41,102 bases of DNA from Dinghuibacter sp035492835. GTDB taxonomy: Bacteria > Bacteroidota > Bacteroidia > Chitinophagales > Chitinophagaceae. Location of the stretch: contig NZ_DATJIY010000163.1 of the NCBI RefSeq assembly GCF_035492835.1, positions 1 to 41,102 on the forward strand. Direction: 5' to 3'. Positions 32,109-39,916 of the stretch are shown here, one piece after another (the first letter of the stretch is position 1; every line of letters begins with the position of its first letter). The notes under the pieces were generated by a model, which searched no databases, was not told where the DNA came from, and worked only from the letters and a program-made list of their open reading frames with translations. The position numbers and the translations under genes were made by a program.

Positions 32109-34493
32109 ATGATCCGATGGACCGCCACTGTCTTGATGCTCCTTGTGTGCAACGCGCTCTTCGCACAAACGAACGGCGGGGTGACCTTGAGCGGCCATGT
32201 ATACATCCCGGGGGGAGGCGCCGCCGGCGCTGCCGTGCGTCTCCCGACCCTGGGTGTCGGAAGCCTGACCGATAGCTCCGGTGCGTTCCGGCTGGCCGGC
32301 CTCCAACCCGGCCGCTACCGGCTCCAGGTGTCGATGGAAGGATACAAGACGCTGGATTCGGTCTTTGACATCCGGCGCCCGATGGTGTTGAGCTTTGTGT
32401 TGGTCAGTAACGTGGAGCAGCTGGGCAGCATCACGATCACGGCCCCGGGACTCAGCCCTTCGCAAATCGCCACCGTGATCAAATCGACCTTGTCTGGCGC
32501 GGACCTGGAGCGGACGCGCGGATTGTCGCTCGGCGAGTCCCTGAAGGGCATCGCCGGGGTGAACAGCCTCCAGGCGGGCCCGAACATCTCCAAACCCATC
32601 ATCCACGGGGTGTACAGCAACCGCGTCCTGATCATGAACAACGGGGTTCGGCAGGAGGGGCAGACGTGGGGTAACGACCACGCTCCGGAAGTCGATCCGT
32701 TTATCGCCACCAGGATCACCGTCATCAAGGGCGCGGCCAGCATCCGCTATGGATCGGACGCCGTCGGCGGCGTGGTGCTGCTCGACCCAAAAGACCTGCC
32801 CACGACACCCGGCGTACACGGGGAGGTCAATCTGGTGGGGATGACCAACGGCAGGGTAGGCGTGGGCTCCGGCATGCTTGAAGGCGCCGCGGGCAAAAAA
32901 TGGGAGGGTCTCAGCTGGCGCGTCCAGGGTACGCTAAAGGACGCGGGCAACGCACAGGCGGCGCACTACTACCTCGGCAACACAGGCTTCCGCGAGAATG
33001 ACTATTCCGCCACGCTCCAGTATAAGAAAGCCGGCTACGGAGTGTCGCTGTACTACAGTCAGTTCGATACGAAGATCGGGGTCGCCGACGCCTCGGTCGT
33101 GGAGTCGGCCGCGGATTTCGAGCAGGCCATTGCCCGGTCCGAACCTGCGGTACCGGCGTCCTTTACTTATGCGCTGCGGCGGCCGTACCAGACCGTGGAG
33201 CACCAGCTCTGGAAGGCCAGCGGCTTCGTCGATCTCCACAACGCCGGTAAATTGGAAGCCATCTACGCCTACCAGCACGACGTCCGGAAAGAATACGACG
33301 CCAACCCTTCCGACAACAACGACACCGCGCTCAATACCGACAACATCCCCGACCTGGACTTCCGGCTGAACACGTATACGTTCGACCTGGTATGGGACCT
33401 GCCCACCTTGTGGGGCAAGCTTAACGGCAGCATGGGCGTGGACTATATTTCCCACGGCAACGTCCAGCAAGGCACCGGCTACGCGGAGCTCATTCCGAAC
33501 TTCCTCGACGACGGCGGCGGCGCCTTTTTGATCGAGAAGTACAACACGGGTAAATGGCTGGTCGAAGCCGGCGGCCGTTTCGACTACCGCTGGCTGGAAG
33601 CCTTCCAACGCAACCCCGTCTATCCAACCATCGTCGATAAACCCACCTATACCTGGACCGATCCCACGTTCAACGTGGGCGCCACCTATACGATCAACCG
33701 GCGCTGGTCGGCCGACCTCAATTCCGCAACCGCCTGGAGACCGCCCCAGGTCATAGAGCTCTTCGCCGACGGCATCCACCAGAGCGCCGCGTCCTGGCAA
33801 AAGGGCGATTCCTCGCTGACCATCGAGCAGGCGTATAACAACAACTTTTCTGTCGTCTATTCGAGCCCGAAGCTGCGGGTCGAGGTGGGAGGGTACGCCA
33901 ACTATTTTCATCATTATATTTACGCCAAACCCGACCTCTCCGTAGACAGCGCTTCAGGTAAGGTGTATCCCGTCGTGGTGCAGACGGCCCAGGGCGGCTA
34001 TCCCGAGTTTACCTACACCCAGGTGAACGCGTTATTCATCGGGTTGGATGTGGATGTGACGTGGGACTTCGCGAAGAACTTTTCGTTGCTGTCAAAAACC
34101 AGCTTGCTCCGCGCGCGGAACCTCACCATCCATGACTGGCTGATCGACGTACCGGCGGACCGGTTTGACAATTCCGTGCGCTACAACCTGCCCGCGGCCG
34201 GCCGCTGGAAGAACCTGTATGTGAGCCTCAACAACCTCGTCGTCGCCCGTCAGTCCAGGGTCCCGCCCAACAGCGACTTTGCACCGCCGCCCGCGGGTTA
34301 TATGCTGTGGGGCGCCGGGGTAGGTTGCTCGATCCCCTTTTTCTCCAGGACCATCGACGTGAGCCTTTCCGCCACCAACCTGACCAACGTCGCCTACCGG
34401 GACTACCTCAACCAATTCCGGTACTACGTGGACGACCTGGGGCGGAACATCGCCCTGCGCCTCCTCATTCCCTTCGACATAAAAAAATCGTAA
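32109..34493 (+). CDS. ZnuD-like TonB-dependent outer-membrane receptor
   Basis: The product has 794 residues. After the signal peptide (to about residue 20) come a carboxypeptidase-regulatory-like domain (about 25-100) and a plug (about 105-230). The plug contains GVRQEGQTWGNDHAPEVDPF and ITVIKGAASIRYGSDAVGGV, the segment in which ZnuD-type zinc receptors carry a conserved His/Asp pair. A 22-strand-type barrel follows and ends at IALRLLIPFDIKKS. It is not a SusC: it lacks a SusD partner and is much shorter. Zinc import across the outer membrane is inferred from the plug signature, the Zur-like box at the operon head and the Fur-type zinc domain encoded next. Another metal or metallophore is possible. 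Confidence 0.75.
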   Translation: MIRWTATVLMLLVCNALFAQTNGGVTLSGHVYIPGGGAAGAAVRLPTLGVGSLTDSSGAFRLAGLQPGRYRLQVSMEGYKTLDSVFDIRRPMVLSFVLVSNVEQLGSITITAPGLSPSQIATVIKSTLSGADLERTRGLSLGESLKGIAGVNSLQAGPNISKPIIHGVYSNRVLIMNNGVRQEGQTWGNDHAPEVDPFIATRITVIKGAASIRYGSDAVGGVVLLDPKDLPTTPGVHGEVNLVGMTNGRVGVGSGMLEGAAGKKWEGLSWRVQGTLKDAGNAQAAHYYLGNTGFRENDYSATLQYKKAGYGVSLYYSQFDTKIGVADASVVESAADFEQAIARSEPAVPASFTYALRRPYQTVEHQLWKASGFVDLHNAGKLEAIYAYQHDVRKEYDANPSDNNDTALNTDNIPDLDFRLNTYTFDLVWDLPTLWGKLNGSMGVDYISHGNVQQGTGYAELIPNFLDDGGGAFLIEKYNTGKWLVEAGGRFDYRWLEAFQRNPVYPTIVDKPTYTWTDPTFNVGATYTINRRWSADLNSATAWRPPQVIELFADGIHQSAASWQKGDSSLTIEQAYNNNFSVVYSSPKLRVEVGGYANYFHHYIYAKPDLSVDSASGKVYPVVVQTAQGGYPEFTYTQVNALFIGLDVDVTWDFAKNFSLLSKTSLLRARNLTIHDWLIDVPADRFDNSVRYNLPAAGRWKNLYVSLNNLVVARQSRVPPNSDFAPPPAGYMLWGAGVGCSIPFFSRTIDVSLSATNLTNVAYRDYLNQFRYYVDDLGRNIALRLLIPFDIKKS

Positions 34494-34747
34494 TGGAGCA
34501 CATCCTCCAGCAACACGGACTGCACCATCCCGGATCGGGATGCCGTCTTCACCTCGTCTGTTACGTATGCGGTAAGATCGCCTCCGTGGATGGCGTGCCG
34601 GCGCCGGAGATCGCGCTGCCGCCCGGGTTTACCGCCGAGTCGGTCGAGGTGATCGCGGGCGGCGTTTGCACGGATTGCCTTACACATGCATCCGGCCCGC
34701 GGCAAGCGGCACGACCCCGCCCCGGACAAACACCCCCTCATCCCTAA
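34493..34747 (+). CDS. Fur/Zur C-terminal zinc-binding domain as a stand-alone 84-residue protein
   Basis: The ATG at 34493 uses the last A of the receptor stop (TAATG), so translation is coupled. The protein begins MEHILQQHGLHHPGSGCRLH and has CYVC (Cys23, Cys26), then LPPGF, then GVCTDC (Cys59, Cys62). This follows the second half of a Fur-family repressor: the loop with conserved HG and H-H, the first Cys pair, the GF hinge and the second Cys pair, giving the structural four-Cys zinc site and dimer interface. The N-terminal winged-helix DNA-binding half, about 80 residues, is absent, and nothing upstream could supply it because that frame belongs to the receptor. It could be a zinc buffer or a dimerisation partner of full-length Zur. 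The Arg/Pro tail overlaps the convergent phzF-like gene. Confidence 0.7.
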   Translation: MEHILQQHGLHHPGSGCRLHLVCYVCGKIASVDGVPAPEIALPPGFTAESVEVIAGGVCTDCLTHASGPRQAARPRPGQTPPHP

Positions 34748-35516
34748 CGGTCACGTATAAGTGGCTTTCGCGCCCCAGGTGGACGCCCTGGACGATGTCA
34801 ATTTCGCTGCCCGCCGCGGCCGCGCCATACCGAACGAAATACGCGCCTGCCGGCCCCGCCAGGCTGCCGGTGGCGATGTCTTCCACCCGTCCTTCGTTGT
34901 CCCCGGTTCGGATCGACCGGCCGTCGACGTCCACCAAACCGATGAACTGCGCGCCCACCGCTTCCAACAGCCCGGACAGGTTCCTGGCGCCGATGGGCGT
35001 TTCCACGAACCGCTCCCTGAGCGGTACGAGCAGGTAGCGCAGACCGGTGGACACCACCTGCACCGGGTACCGGTCGTCGACGCCGTCGATGCCCAGCGCG
35101 TCCAGGATCGGCTGCACGGCGGCGGGTCCCGGCCGCTCGCCAAAGAGGGCCGCGCCCTGGTTCATTTCCGCGGTAAAACCGAAGGCCGTCCTGTGGGTGA
35201 CGACCGGTATGGTTTTGCTGGAAAAACGGAGCATCCACCGCGCCTCGCCGGCGCCTTCCTTATACAATGCATGGAGCTGCGCGGCCGCGCCCAGGGAAGG
35301 GTGCCCGGCAAAGGCGAGCTCTTCCTCCACGGTAAAGGCGCGGGCGTCGAACGCGTCATCCGCGTATTGTCTCAGGAAGATGGATTCAAACTGCTTCATC
35401 TCCTGTGTCAGACGGAGCATGCGGTCATACGACAGTTCGGTGTCGGGAAAAAAGATCGTCAGCCCGTTCCCGGACAGGGGAACTTCGGTAAAGACGTCTA
35501 CATGAAAGTATCGCAT
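34680..35516 (-). CDS. PhzF-family isomerase-like protein
   Basis: The product has 278 residues. Family marks are YFHVDVFTEVPLSGNGLTIF at the N-terminus, QFESIFL with the catalytic-type Glu near residue 44, EELAFAGHPSLGAA near 65-80, and VEDIATGSLAGPAGAYFV near 210, all typical of the two-lobed diaminopimelate-epimerase fold. PhzF isomerises a phenazine precursor, but most relatives in genomes lacking phenazine genes have unknown substrates, and no phenazine genes are present here. It is divergent from an AraC-type regulator gene 25 bp away, its probable regulator. Its 3' end overlaps the Fur-like gene by 68 bp, a convergent overlap. Confidence 0.9.
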   Translation of the reverse strand: MRYFHVDVFTEVPLSGNGLTIFFPDTELSYDRMLRLTQEMKQFESIFLRQYADDAFDARAFTVEEELAFAGHPSLGAAAQLHALYKEGAGEARWMLRFSSKTIPVVTHRTAFGFTAEMNQGAALFGERPGPAAVQPILDALGIDGVDDRYPVQVVSTGLRYLLVPLRERFVETPIGARNLSGLLEAVGAQFIGLVDVDGRSIRTGDNEGRVEDIATGSLAGPAGAYFVRYGAAAAGSEIDIVQGVHLGRESHLYVTVRDEGVFVRGGVVPLAAGRMHV

Positions 35517-35533
35517 AGTACAAAGGTAGTACC
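35517..35533. promoter_or_regulatory. Divergent phzF/araC promoter with AGTAC repeats
   Basis: The minus strand reads TACCTTTG at 35521-35528, a full TAnnTTTG match only 4 bases before the phzF-like ATG, so the transcript is probably leaderless. AGTAC occurs at 35517-35521 and 35528-35532, 11 bp apart, over this box and could be the site of the neighbouring AraC-type regulator. Confidence 0.5.
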
Positions 35534-35541
35534 TTCACGGA

Positions 35542-36423
35542 ATGAGCACCCTTTCTATCCCGCAAAGCCTGCTTCCCGGCGACGACCGCGCGCTGAAGCT
35601 GCACGTCTACCGGAGTCAGGCGGAACGCACCCTCAAAAGCCAGATCGACATCACCCAGCCGCTGTTCAGCTTCCTGCTGGAGGGAGAAAAACAGGTACAC
35701 TTCCAGGCAGAAACGGTCCGGTGCTCCACGGACCGGGCGCTGATATTTTCATCCGGGCACTGTCTCATGACCGAAAGGGCCGCGCAGAACGGACACTACG
35801 CCAGCTTGCTCTTCTTTTTTTCCGAATCCTCGGTTGCCGCGCTCAGGGAGAAACACCCGACACTATTCGCGCACCGGCCAGGGGGCATACAGGCCGGTTT
35901 TATCCTCGAACAGGACGCGTTTATCCGGCCGCTCATCGGGTCGCTGTTGCAGCTCGAGACCCAACCTGCCATCGCCGACGCATTGCTGCCGCTCAAGTTC
36001 GAAGAACTGATGGTCTACCTGGCGCACCGCTACCCGGCGGACTTCCCCGCCTTCGTCGCGGGGCTGGACCGCGGCGGAGCGGAGGGGCTGCTCAGAAGGG
36101 TAGTGGAGCACAACATCCACAGCAACCTGACGCTGGAAGAGCTGGCGTTCCTTTGCCATATGAGTCAATCGACCTTCAAGCGGAAGTTCGAGCTGGTCTA
36201 TGGCGCGCCGCCGATCCGGTGGTTCCATGAACGGCGGATGCGCCGCGCCGCCCACCTGCTCGAACACCAGGGCCGTAAAGCCACCGAGATATACGAAGAG
36301 CTGGGTTACCGGAACCTGAGCAGCTTTGTACAAGCCTTCAAAAAGGAATTCGGCGTGACCCCGGGGAATTTTGGCCGGATAGCGACACTTTGTGAACCGG
36401 CGGCTATACAGGCTCATGGTTAG
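35542..36423 (+). CDS. AraC-family transcriptional regulator
   Basis: The product has 293 residues. The N-terminal 165 residues form a cupin-like ligand-binding region (FSFLLEGEKQVHFQAETVRC and ALIFSSGHCLMTE) as in the AraC_N/ExsA-type proteins. The C-terminal DNA-binding domain (about 190-285) has both helix-turn-helix units: LTLEELAFLCHMSQSTFKRKFE and KATEIYEELGYRNLSSFVQAFKK, ending EFGVTPGNF. It is divergent from the phzF-like gene with only 25 bp between, which makes that gene its likely target. The effector is unknown. Confidence 0.93.
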   Translation: MSTLSIPQSLLPGDDRALKLHVYRSQAERTLKSQIDITQPLFSFLLEGEKQVHFQAETVRCSTDRALIFSSGHCLMTERAAQNGHYASLLFFFSESSVAALREKHPTLFAHRPGGIQAGFILEQDAFIRPLIGSLLQLETQPAIADALLPLKFEELMVYLAHRYPADFPAFVAGLDRGGAEGLLRRVVEHNIHSNLTLEELAFLCHMSQSTFKRKFELVYGAPPIRWFHERRMRRAAHLLEHQGRKATEIYEELGYRNLSSFVQAFKKEFGVTPGNFGRIATLCEPAAIQAHG

Positions 36424-36430
36424 GGCGGTT

Positions 36431-36438
36431 TACTTTTG
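36431..36438 (+). promoter_or_regulatory. -7 box TACTTTTG of the PEBP gene
   Basis: A full match to TAnnTTTG 18 bases before the ATG at 36457. No TTTG lies at the expected -33 distance; the nearest, at 36389-36392, is too far. Confidence 0.55.
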
Positions 36439-36456
36439 CGTAAATCTTATTGAATT

Positions 36457-36993
36457 ATGAAACAAGTCTATGTCCTGGCGGTGACGCTCGTACTCGCCAC
36501 CGCCGCGCATGCCCAGAACTTTACGCTGAAGAGCAAGGAGCTCGGCGGTCAGGCCACCCAACGCCAGTTCTTCAACGGCTTTGGCTGTCACGGCGACAAC
36601 GTATCCCCCGAGCTTTCCTGGGAAAACGCCCCCGCCGGCACCCAATCCTTTGCCGTCACCATGTACGACAAGGACGCTCCGACCGGCAGCGGTTTCTGGC
36701 ACTGGGTCCTGTTCAACCTCCCTGCCACCACGACCAGCCTCCCCTCCGGCGCCGGAGACCCCGCCAAAAATCTCCTCCCCGCGGGCGCGATCCAGTCGAT
36801 CACCGACTTCGGGAAAGCCGGTTACGGCGGACCCTGCCCTCCTCCCGGAGCGCCGCATGAGTATCTTATCACAGTCTATGCATTGAAGACAAAGCTGCAG
36901 CTCGATGCCAGCGCCAGCCCTGCCTTTGTCGGTTTCAATTTGAACATGAACGTGCTGGCCAAAGCGTCGATCGTGATGTATGGGCAGCAATAG
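36457..36993 (+). CDS. YbhB/YbcL-type PEBP (Raf-kinase-inhibitor-like) protein, exported
   Basis: The product has 178 residues. A signal peptide (MKQVYVLAVTLVLATAAHAQ) precedes a complete bacterial PEBP domain: NVSPELSWENAPAGTQSFAV, the pocket motif MYDKDAPTGSGFWHWVLFNLP, and GYGGPCPPPGAPHEYLITVYAL. The Asp-Pro-rich and HEY residues that line the ligand pocket are present. Members bind phospholipid head groups or small anions, and the bacterial role is poorly defined. It stands alone behind its own -7 box and is convergent with an outer-membrane protein gene. Confidence 0.94.
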   Translation: MKQVYVLAVTLVLATAAHAQNFTLKSKELGGQATQRQFFNGFGCHGDNVSPELSWENAPAGTQSFAVTMYDKDAPTGSGFWHWVLFNLPATTTSLPSGAGDPAKNLLPAGAIQSITDFGKAGYGGPCPPPGAPHEYLITVYALKTKLQLDASASPAFVGFNLNMNVLAKASIVMYGQQ

Positions 36994-37017
36994 AATGCCG
37001 CCCGCACGCGGTGACCG

Positions 37018-37944
37018 TTATAGCGAAAGCCGGAACCCCAGCCCGGCATCGCCGCCGGAGCGGTGACAACCGTTGTATTGGGTGAGGGAGGTGGTCCCGG
37101 AAGACATGTACAGCTCGTCGACGCCGGCGCCCGTGCGCCAGTAGCCATAGGAACCGTGGACGAAAACGCTCCAGTGGTTGCGAAGGCGATAGACGATGGC
37201 AAGGTCCGGGACCACCCCAAACCCGTTGGCGTGATCGCGGAAGCTGACGGGATGTTGGAAATTATCGATCAGGTTCCAATCGGCGGTGCCGGTGAGGGCG
37301 ACCTGGTGATAGGATATGGAGGGATCGACTTCCCAGCGGCGGTTGAGCGGGAAGCCGGCGGAAAGGGAACCGGTGAAGCCCTTCCAGAGGGCGTCGTAGC
37401 TGCTGTTCAGGGTGGAGGGGGCGTTGCCGGCGTAGGGGAGGATGTAGAGCAACTGGCGGTCGGCGCCGTAGCCGATGGCCGGGGTAAGGGTTATCCCCGC
37501 GCCCAGCGACAGACGGTAACCCACCCGCAGCTCGCCCGACAGCACATTGCCCCGGCCCGCGTCGAAATAGCCGTAATAGGCTACGCCGGTGCGGTTGTCG
37601 CCGTGGTAGTCGGTGTCGGTGACCTTTCCCCCGCTGATGGACGCCATCGAAAAATGGGCGTAGACCTCCAGCGAACGCCAGACCTTCCAGCGGACGTCGG
37701 CGGCGCACAAAAGACCGTTCACGTGTTTCCAGATCAGTTCCGAATAGATGTTAGGCGACTCTCCCTGGAGGTTGCCGGCGATCGACCAGCGGAGTCCTTC
37801 GGTCTGGTACCCGGTTTGGATTCCAATCTGCAGCGTAGGGGGCGGCCCGGACGGGTCCGCGGGCGGCATTTGCTGTGCGTAAGCCGCGGCGTGGAAAAGG
37901 CAGGCGAGGCAAATCAACGGAACGATCGGGGCATACTTCGGCAC
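37018..37944 (-). CDS. Outer-membrane beta-barrel protein, omptin/Protochlamydia-OMP-like
   Basis: The product has 308 residues. A signal peptide (MPKYAPIVPLICLACLFHAAAYAQ) is followed by a short Pro-rich linker (ADPSGPPP) and a barrel whose strands read LQIGIQTGYQTEGLRWSIAG, SPNIYSELIWKHVNGLLCAADVRW and LEVYAHFSMASISGGKVTDTDY, closing with DAGLGFRLSL. The SPNI-SEL-W and GKVTDTDY segments recall the omptin-like Protochlamydia outer-membrane protein group, but I cannot identify a protease active site. Treat it as a barrel of unknown function. It is divergent from the protease gene starting at 37994. Confidence 0.65.
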   Translation of the reverse strand: MPKYAPIVPLICLACLFHAAAYAQQMPPADPSGPPPTLQIGIQTGYQTEGLRWSIAGNLQGESPNIYSELIWKHVNGLLCAADVRWKVWRSLEVYAHFSMASISGGKVTDTDYHGDNRTGVAYYGYFDAGRGNVLSGELRVGYRLSLGAGITLTPAIGYGADRQLLYILPYAGNAPSTLNSSYDALWKGFTGSLSAGFPLNRRWEVDPSISYHQVALTGTADWNLIDNFQHPVSFRDHANGFGVVPDLAIVYRLRNHWSVFVHGSYGYWRTGAGVDELYMSSGTTSLTQYNGCHRSGGDAGLGFRLSL

Positions 37945-37954
37945 GCGCGCGGTA

Positions 37955-37986
37955 TTTGGCTTGGTAAGATACTATATTTATATTTG
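37955..37986 (+). promoter_or_regulatory. Promoter of the tail-specific protease gene (TTTG, 20 bp, TATATTTG)
   Basis: TTTG at 37955-37958 and TATATTTG at 37979-37986 match the Bacteroidota consensus with a 20-bp gap. The ATG follows 7 bases after the -7 box. Confidence 0.7.
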
Positions 37987-37993
37987 AACCAAG

Positions 37994-39910
37994 ATGAAAT
38001 GGCGCGTCTTTCCCGCATGGTTGCCTGCGTTGTGCCCTCTGCTACCCCTGGCCCAGACGCCAAGGCCAGTGGCCGTGGATGCGTTTATGGTGACGCGGAT
38101 GGCGGAAAAATTCCATGCGCAGCCGAGGCCATTGAACGCGGCTTTTTCGTCCGTTTTTTTTACGCAATTCCTCCACGCGCTCGATAACGATCATTTTTTG
38201 TTCCTGCAACCGGACCTGAACCGTATGGAACCCTTCCGGTTCGCGCTCATCCGTCAGGTGGAAGACGAGCGCACCGACTTCCTGGATCTCGTAACCGGTA
38301 TCTATCGGGAACGCATCCGCGAGGCGGACTCCCTGGTGGAGCTGATCGCGTCCGTACCGTATAAGCCCGCGTATAAGGATAAGGGCGACGTCCCGGGTGA
38401 CACGACCGCGGCCGCGAACCTCACCGGTATGCGGACAAGGCTGGCGACGCTCATGGGTGAAGCGGAAGCCGCCTGGCTGGAAAGGGACCTGGACAGCGGT
38501 TGGCGGGATACCGAACCCAAGGAGCGCCGGCGGGTGCGCGACATGATCCGGCGGGACATCCGGTCCATGACCCAAAGCCCCGGCGGGCTGGTCAAGGCGT
38601 TGGAGCTCCAGTATTGCAGCTCGCTGGCCTCGTGTTACGACCCGCATACCGAGTTTTTCTCCTCCACCGAAAAGGAGCAGTTCGAACAAGCCCTGGGCGG
38701 CAGGCGGTTTATTTTTGGCTTTGCCATGAAGGAGCAGGGCAACGGGGTATTCATAGACCGCATACAGGCGGGCAGCCCTGCTTTCCGCGCGGGTGTTTTC
38801 AGCAAGGGCGACCAGCTCTTGACGGTTCAGTGGGCCGGGAAAGAGGCCATCGACCTGACGGACGCCACCCTCGACGAGGTCAATACTCTCCTGGACGCCA
38901 GCAATCACGACGAGGCTACGTTCACCGTAAAAAAGGCGGACGGCACGGTCCGCCAGGTAAGCCTGAGCAAGGAACAGGCGCCGGAGGAAGGGTTACAGCT
39001 GGATAAGGTCAAGGGATGGGTGCTCCGGGGCGCGCAAAACATCGGGTACATTTCGCTGCCCGCGTTCTATACCGACTGGGACAATAAAACGGGGGCGGAG
39101 CATGGCTGCTCCGAAGACGTAGCCAAGGAAATCCTGGAGCTCAAACGGGAAAACATCGGCGGGCTGATCATCGACCTCCGCTACAACGGCGGGGGATCGC
39201 TCCAGGAAGCCATCGACCTGGCAGGTCTTTTTATAGACGCGGGGCCCCTGGCCCAGGCCAGGGACCAGGACGGCAAGCCATACGTGCTCCGGGACGTCAA
39301 CAGGGGCACGGTCTATGACGGCCCGCTCATTTTGCTCGTCAACGGCTATAGCGCCTCCGCCTCGGAGGTGATCGCGGGGAGCCTGCAGGACTATAACCGG
39401 GCCCTGATCGTGGGTACGCCCACGTATGGAAAAGCCACGGCGCAGGTGGTCCTGCCCCTGGATACCAACGTGGCGTATGCGAACCCCGGCAACCTGCAAC
39501 CGGGCGCGAACTTTTTAAAGCTGACCATCAGCCGGCTGTATCGCGTGACGGGCGCCAGCGCGCAAACCATCGGGGTACAGCCGGACATATTGCTGCCGGT
39601 GCCGAAGGGCGCCGTTTTCCGCAGGGAAATAGACGAGCCCCAGGCCCTGCCGGCGAGCGTTGTGGAGCCCAACAAATACTACCGGCCTTATCCGCCCATC
39701 GACAAATCGCCCCTGCGGACGCTGGCGGCCGGCATAGACAGCGCCAGGGCGACTTTTACGATGGCCAGTCCCGCCGACGAACAAAAATGGCTGGACGCGG
39801 ACCCGATCCTGAAAACCGCCACCGAGCAGATCAAACGTATCCTCCAGGACGACCCTTATATGGAGGTCGCCTACAGGGTCGCTTGTCAAATGCATAAAAC
39901 CTCCAACTGA
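37994..39910 (+). CDS. C-terminal (tail-specific) processing protease, S41 family
   Basis: The product has 638 residues. The signal peptide is MKWRVFPAWLPALCPLLPLAQ. An N-terminal helical domain (about 25-230, containing LDNDHFLFLQPDL and YDPHTEFFSS) is typical of Prc/Tsp. The PDZ domain (about 240-315) has IQAGSPAFRAGVFSKGDQLL. The protease domain (about 345-530) has GGLIIDLRYNGGGSLQEAI, NGYSASASEVIAGSLQDYNR and TYGKATAQ. The catalytic pair is Ser455 and Lys480, at the usual 25-residue spacing. It degrades or trims periplasmic proteins from their C-termini. It has its own promoter and is followed after 6 bp by a gene for a secreted helical protein, probably co-transcribed. Confidence 0.95.
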   Translation: MKWRVFPAWLPALCPLLPLAQTPRPVAVDAFMVTRMAEKFHAQPRPLNAAFSSVFFTQFLHALDNDHFLFLQPDLNRMEPFRFALIRQVEDERTDFLDLVTGIYRERIREADSLVELIASVPYKPAYKDKGDVPGDTTAAANLTGMRTRLATLMGEAEAAWLERDLDSGWRDTEPKERRRVRDMIRRDIRSMTQSPGGLVKALELQYCSSLASCYDPHTEFFSSTEKEQFEQALGGRRFIFGFAMKEQGNGVFIDRIQAGSPAFRAGVFSKGDQLLTVQWAGKEAIDLTDATLDEVNTLLDASNHDEATFTVKKADGTVRQVSLSKEQAPEEGLQLDKVKGWVLRGAQNIGYISLPAFYTDWDNKTGAEHGCSEDVAKEILELKRENIGGLIIDLRYNGGGSLQEAIDLAGLFIDAGPLAQARDQDGKPYVLRDVNRGTVYDGPLILLVNGYSASASEVIAGSLQDYNRALIVGTPTYGKATAQVVLPLDTNVAYANPGNLQPGANFLKLTISRLYRVTGASAQTIGVQPDILLPVPKGAVFRREIDEPQALPASVVEPNKYYRPYPPIDKSPLRTLAAGIDSARATFTMASPADEQKWLDADPILKTATEQIKRILQDDPYMEVAYRVACQMHKTSN

Positions 39911-39916
39911 TACTGT

